From positions 1 to 6,408 of the forward strand of contig CALMNY010000185.1 in assembly GCA_937872125.1 (NCBI GenBank): a DNA stretch of 6,408 nucleotides. Direction: 5' to 3'. The notes below the pieces were generated by a model that did not search any database, had not been told where the DNA came from, and saw only the letters and a list, made by a program, of their open reading frames with translations. This document shows, one piece after another, positions 1 to 6,408 of this stretch (position 1 is its first letter; each line of letters begins with the position of its first letter). The DNA comes from an uncultured Candidatus Competibacteraceae bacterium (GTDB lineage: Bacteria; Pseudomonadota; Gammaproteobacteria; Competibacterales; Competibacteraceae). A program made the position numbers and the translations under genes.

Positions 1-27
1 TTCCGTGCTTTCCGTGTTTTCCGTGGA
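1..27. repeat. three perfect 9-bp tandem units at the window edge
   Basis: Bases 1-9, 10-18 and 19-27 each begin with TTCCGTG followed by two variable bases (CT, TT, GA), so the period is exactly nine. On the other strand the core reads CACGGAA. The array touches the left edge and may be longer outside the window. It lies 47 bp upstream of the metH start and is not in any convincing reading frame. Similar CACGGA-type tandem motifs occur, to my recollection, as dispersed intergenic repeats in environmental bacterial genomes; that link is from memory and not tested here. A role in metH expression cannot be judged from three units. Confidence 0.6.
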
Positions 28-74
28 CAGCTTTAAGACTGATCGTTGAACCGATATTACCGGGAACTCCGCTG

Positions 75-3770
<3,696 letters not shown>

Positions 3771-3781
3771 CCGCGCCCCTG

Positions 3782-3806
3782 TGGAAAAATTTTCTGATTA
3801 AATAAC
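3782..3806 (+). promoter_or_regulatory. AT-rich island, candidate promoter for the aldehyde reductase gene
   Basis: The 84-bp gap after metH contains a sharply AT-rich stretch (an A5T4 run followed by GATTAAATAA) in otherwise GC-rich DNA. TGATTAAAT at 3795-3803 resembles an extended -10 element (TGn plus a hexamer matching TATAAT at four of six positions). No matching -35 box is seen. A start near 3810 would give a leader of about 45 bases before the ATG at 3855. There is no convincing terminator after metH, so readthrough from metH is equally possible. Confidence 0.3.
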
Positions 3807-3842
3807 GGGTTGAAGAACCGCTATCACTCACTTTTCGTCCTT

Positions 3843-3846
3843 GGAG
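3843..3846 (+). promoter_or_regulatory. ribosome binding site that decides the yqhD start
   Basis: GGAG lies eight bases before the ATG at 3855, a normal Shine-Dalgarno spacing. The frame stays open upstream to a TTG at 3810, but the 15 extra residues have no counterpart in E. coli YqhD and that TTG lacks a good ribosome site. The ATG at 3855 is therefore preferred. Confidence 0.75.
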
Positions 3847-3854
3847 AACTACCG

Positions 3855-5015
3855 ATGCTCAATTTCACCTTCCAAAACCCCACCAAAATCCTGTTCGGCA
3901 AGGGCCAGATTGCCGCCATCGCCCAGGAAATTCCCAGGGAGCAGCGGGTGCTGATCACCTACGGCGGGGGCAGCATCAAGCAGAACGGCGTTTACGATCA
4001 GGTCCTGGCGGCGCTGAAGGGGCGCGCGGTGTGGGAGTTCGCCGGCATCGAACCTAATCCGACCTATGAGACGCTGATGAATGCGGTCCGGATCGTGCGC
4101 GACCAGAATATTGACTTTCTGCTGGCGGTCGGCGGCGGTTCAGTGATTGACGGCACCAAGTTCATTGCTGCCGCTGCGCCGTTCCAGGGCGAACCGTGGG
4201 ACATTCTCGCCAAATACGCCCCTATTCAGAGTGCATTGCCGCTGGGCGCGGTGCTGACCCTGCCCGCTACCGGTTCGGAAATGAACGGCGGTTCGGTGGT
4301 CACTCGCCGCGCCACCCAGGACAAACTGGCGTTCATCCATCCGCTGGTCTATCCGCGCTTCGCGGTGCTCGACCCCACCGTCACCTTCACCCTGCCGCCG
4401 CGCCAGATTGGCAACGGCGTGGTGGACGCCTACACCCACATCATGGAGCAATATCTGACCTACCCGGTCAATGCGCCGGTGCAGGATCGCTTCGCCGAGG
4501 GGCTGCTGCTGACCCTGATTGAGGAAGGCCCCAAGGCGCTGGCTGCGCCGGAGGACTACGACGTGCGCGCCAACATCATGTGGTGCGCGACCCTGGCGCT
4601 GAACGGGCTGATCGGCGCGGGCGTGCCCGGCGACTGGGCGACGCACATGATCGGCCACGAGATCACCGCCCTGCACGGTTTGGATCACGCCCAGACCCTG
4701 GCGATCATTCTGCCCAGCGTGATGACGGTGAAGCGGGAGCCAAAGCGCGCGAAGCTGCTGCAATACGCCGCGCGGATTTGGGGTCTATCCAGCGGCAGCG
4801 AGGATGAACGCATTAACGCGGCCATCGCCAAAACCCGCGAGTTCTTCGAGCAGATGGGCGTGCCCACCTACCTGCGCGACTACGGCATCGGCGCCGACGC
4901 CGTGCCGGCCCTGCTGGCGCAACTGGAACGGCACAAAATGATCGCGCTGGGCGAGCACCAGGATATTGACCTGGCTGCCAGCCGGCGGATTCTGGAACTG
5001 AGCGTGGCGGCCTGA
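3855..5015 (+). CDS. yqhD: NADPH-dependent aldehyde reductase / metal-dependent alcohol dehydrogenase, YqhD type
   Basis: The 386-aa product belongs to the iron-type (group III) alcohol dehydrogenase superfamily and matches E. coli YqhD (387 aa) from end to end. YqhD is a cytosolic enzyme that uses NADPH to reduce many short-chain aldehydes, including products of lipid peroxidation, to alcohols. The NADPH-binding N-terminal domain carries GGGS at residues 37-40 and GGGSVIDGTKF at 93-103, with Asp99. The helical metal-binding domain carries Asp191 and His195 (VVDAYTH), then His264 and His278 (HMIGHEITALHGLDH). These correspond to E. coli Asp194, His198, His267 and His281, the reported zinc ligands, shifted by a three-residue deletion near residue 115. 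The gene follows metH on the same strand after 84 bp and ends 24 bp before a convergent gene. No yqhC-like regulator is present here. Family assignment is firm; the physiological substrate is not known. Confidence 0.96.
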   Translation: MLNFTFQNPTKILFGKGQIAAIAQEIPREQRVLITYGGGSIKQNGVYDQVLAALKGRAVWEFAGIEPNPTYETLMNAVRIVRDQNIDFLLAVGGGSVIDGTKFIAAAAPFQGEPWDILAKYAPIQSALPLGAVLTLPATGSEMNGGSVVTRRATQDKLAFIHPLVYPRFAVLDPTVTFTLPPRQIGNGVVDAYTHIMEQYLTYPVNAPVQDRFAEGLLLTLIEEGPKALAAPEDYDVRANIMWCATLALNGLIGAGVPGDWATHMIGHEITALHGLDHAQTLAIILPSVMTVKREPKRAKLLQYAARIWGLSSGSEDERINAAIAKTREFFEQMGVPTYLRDYGIGADAVPALLAQLERHKMIALGEHQDIDLAASRRILELSVAA

Positions 5016-5039
5016 ACAACGTGCCAGCCGCGATCCTCG
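5016..5039. other. 24-bp gap between convergent genes
   Basis: The aldehyde reductase stop (5013-5015) and the DUF3047 stop (5040-5042, complement) face each other across 24 bp. Only a four-base stem (GCGA/TCGC, 5030-5040) is visible, with no T-run on either strand. There is no recognisable intrinsic terminator, so transcripts from the two sides may end by Rho or overlap. Confidence 0.5.
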
Positions 5040-5687
5040 CTACTGCGCCGTGAAATAAATGTCGCCATACCAGGCCGTGGCGCTCTGACCGCTGTTGTCG
5101 GTATCGGTCATCAGGGCCACGGCGTCAATCTGCGCGATCTCCTCGCCGAACAGTTGCCGGAAATCGGCGCGGATATCGCGCTTCTCGCTGACCCACTGGC
5201 CGGCGTCCTGGGTCCCTGATCGGAGCGCCATCACCCGGGCGTTGCTGGTGAACGCATTGTGCCAGGTCGCGCCCACCGGCTGATGGCTGGACCAGACGTA
5301 GACCAGCGAGCGGGTTTTCCAGAACGCCGCGCCGCCCGATACGACCACGTACACCCGCGCCGGATAATCGTCGCCGGTTTTGGTGCGCTCGTCCACGCCG
5401 CTCAGCACCCGGTCCACCCGCCACGACCAGTGCAGCCAGGGCGTGCGCTGCAAATCCACCTGGATTTCCCGGTACAGGCCGGAAGCCGCGCCCCGGCTGT
5501 CGGCAAACAGCGCCCGCCGCCCGCTCTTCTCATCGAAGGTGTAGCGGGTTTCACCCTGAAACGCCTTGGTTTGCCACTCCTTCAGATCGCCGGCGGAGAA
5601 GCGCCCGATCATCAGTTCACCATCCGCCGCGCCCGCCACGGTCGAAACCGCCAGCAACGCCCCGCCCAGCCACGTCCCAAGTTTCAT
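5040..5687 (-). CDS. DUF3047-type exported protein
   Basis: The 215-aa product begins with a typical Sec signal peptide: Lys2, a hydrophobic stretch at about residues 5-18, and a likely cleavage after AGA at residue 20. The mature chain of about 195 residues therefore probably works in the periplasm. I recognise it as a DUF3047 protein from the order of its conserved patches: HWSWRV (86-91), TGDDYPARVYVV (104-115), LVYVW (128-132), ALRSG (154-158), ALMTDTDNSG (191-200) and YGDIYF (207-212). The pattern of aromatic and acidic patches suggests a beta-rich fold, perhaps ligand-binding, but that is inference. The family has no established function that I know of. Its ATG overlaps the stop of the upstream gene (ATGA), and a strong GGAGG precedes it, so it is the second gene of a coupled pair. 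It converges on the aldehyde reductase gene, to which it is probably unrelated. Confidence 0.85.
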   Translation of the reverse strand: MKLGTWLGGALLAVSTVAGAADGELMIGRFSAGDLKEWQTKAFQGETRYTFDEKSGRRALFADSRGAASGLYREIQVDLQRTPWLHWSWRVDRVLSGVDERTKTGDDYPARVYVVVSGGAAFWKTRSLVYVWSSHQPVGATWHNAFTSNARVMALRSGTQDAGQWVSEKRDIRADFRQLFGEEIAQIDAVALMTDTDNSGQSATAWYGDIYFTAQ

Positions 5688-6408
5688 CGTGTTTCCTCCG
5701 CCGGCTCGAACAGCCGGTCCAGCAAGTCTGCGTCATCGAAATGCCGGCGGCCCACGAAGGCAATCGCGTGTCGGCCCCGCTCGCGCATGGCGCCGGGCGA
5801 AGGTACGCCCATTGGCCACAGCAGCCAGCGCTCGGCCCGTTCGCTGCCGGCCACCAACCCATCCGGCCCAAACAGGCTGCGTGGCGGGCTGTTTTCCGCC
5901 GGCACGGCGTAAAGCGCCGCATACTCCCGCACATCCAGCGCCGTCGCCGCGCCCGGACGGTCGGCGTAGACCCGTTGCAGATAATGACTGCCGGACGCCA
6001 GCCGGATCACGATGCGCTCGCCCTTCCCCACCGCTGGCGCTGGTTGCGGAACCAGCGGCGGTTCGGCCCAGTCTGCTGTCTCCGCGCGCAGGCGCAAGGC
6101 CGGCCCTGGAAACAGCAGGTGATAGCAACCACAGGCGTGAATGCTGTCGTACAGTAGAACCTGTCCCGACCGATCCAGCGTCACCCGCCACAGCACCCCG
6201 TCCAGCGGTCCGCCCAGCAGGTCAAACGCGCCGGTTCGGGGCCGGGCGGCGAACCAGATCAGATAGTTCAGTTGCAACAGCGGCTCGCCCCGCCGGCGGG
6301 TATGAGACAGATAGCGGTAAACCACCGGGGCGGCGACATCAACCGTCGGTACACCTTCCGCCCGCCAATAAGGAGCACCGGGCCGGTCATCGGCGGTAGC
6401 AACATCCA
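5684..6408 (-). CDS. C-terminal part of a conserved protein of unknown function (runs off the right edge)
   Basis: The frame is open from the window edge to the TGA at 5684-5686, giving 240 complete codons of a longer protein. A GTG at 6323-6325 is the first in-frame start-like codon, but it lacks a ribosome site, and the residues before it (including PYWRAEG) read like ordinary protein, so the true start is taken to lie outside. Recognisable patches are YRYLSHTR, LLQLNYLIWFAARP, GAFDLLGGPLDGVLWRVTL and then YDSIHACGCYHLLFP (6107-6151). The HACGCYH core clusters two His and two Cys and could bind a metal or form a disulfide; both are inference. A Pro-rich linker (VPQPAPAVG) follows, then a C-terminal region of about 110 residues. 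No membrane helix is evident in the visible part. I believe similar hypothetical proteins exist in other proteobacteria, but I cannot name the family. Four-base overlap with the DUF3047 gene indicates joint expression. Confidence 0.8.
   Translation of the reverse strand, partial: DVATADDRPGAPYWRAEGVPTVDVAAPVVYRYLSHTRRRGEPLLQLNYLIWFAARPRTGAFDLLGGPLDGVLWRVTLDRSGQVLLYDSIHACGCYHLLFPGPALRLRAETADWAEPPLVPQPAPAVGKGERIVIRLASGSHYLQRVYADRPGAATALDVREYAALYAVPAENSPPRSLFGPDGLVAGSERAERWLLWPMGVPSPGAMRERGRHAIAFVGRRHFDDADLLDRLFEPAEETR
5695..5699 (-). promoter_or_regulatory. strong Shine-Dalgarno site inside the upstream gene's 3' end
   Basis: On the minus strand GGAGG lies seven bases before the ATG of the DUF3047 gene (GGAGGAAACACGATGA). 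It sits within the last codons of the upstream coding region. With the ATGA stop/start overlap it supports both the chosen start and translational coupling. Confidence 0.8.

Noticed and set aside
28..74. Possible cobalamin riboswitch or promoter before metH
   Set aside because: The stretch is far too short for a cobalamin riboswitch and shows no B12-box-like sequence; the only -10-like hexamer (TATTAC, 55-60) has a poor -35 partner and would leave almost no leader.
3810..3854. TTG-initiated N-terminal extension of the aldehyde reductase
   Set aside because: The added 15 residues are absent from E. coli YqhD, and the ATG at 3855 has a well-placed GGAG.
6289..6300. 12-bp palindrome CCCGCCGGCGGG
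   Set aside because: It falls in coding sequence for an Arg-rich stretch in GC-rich DNA, where such palindromes are expected by chance; nothing around it suggests a binding site.
6323..6325. GTG as the start of the unknown minus-strand protein
   Set aside because: No Shine-Dalgarno sequence precedes it and the frame remains open with protein-like sequence to the window edge, so the gene is taken to be partial.
5566..6399. A 277-codon plus-strand frame opposite the DUF3047 gene and its partner
   Set aside because: Its translation is low-complexity Pro/Arg/Ala-rich, whereas the minus-strand frames show a signal peptide, DUF3047 patches, a strong ribosome site and an ATGA overlap.

Overview
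The window is GC-rich, densely coding DNA that looks like a chromosomal segment of a gammaproteobacterium. The two complete enzymes align almost residue for residue, from memory, with Escherichia coli MetH and YqhD, and many active-site residues fall at identical or nearly identical numbers. The base composition is much higher in GC than an enteric genome, with strong G/C at third codon positions. This suggests an environmental GC-rich lineage, but the genus cannot be settled from the sequence alone.

Layout. Bases 1-27 hold three perfect 9-bp units (core TTCCGTG), which look like the edge of an intergenic repeat running out of the window. Bases 75-3770 (+) encode a full-length cobalamin-dependent methionine synthase (metH, 1231 aa) with all modules and zinc, cobalamin and AdoMet-site residues intact. 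After an 84-bp gap with an AT-rich island, bases 3855-5015 (+) encode a YqhD-type NADPH-dependent aldehyde reductase/alcohol dehydrogenase (386 aa). A 24-bp gap then separates it from a convergent minus-strand pair. The pair is a DUF3047-type exported protein (5040-5687, 215 aa) and, upstream of it in transcription, the C-terminal 240 codons of a larger protein of unknown function (5684-6408), which continues beyond the right edge. The pair overlaps by an ATGA junction and is almost certainly co-transcribed and translationally coupled.

Function. MetH makes methionine from homocysteine and 5-methyltetrahydrofolate, and YqhD reduces short-chain and peroxidation-derived aldehydes. They share a strand but no pathway that the sequence reveals. 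The minus-strand pair is the least understood part: a DUF3047 protein with a signal peptide, coupled to an unrecognised protein carrying a compact HACGCYH motif.

No rRNA, tRNA, CRISPR array, insertion sequence, phage gene or clear intrinsic terminator was seen. No gene-free stretch exceeds 300 bases. Nothing here amounts to a clearly new biological system; the minus-strand pair is the only part that invites follow-up.
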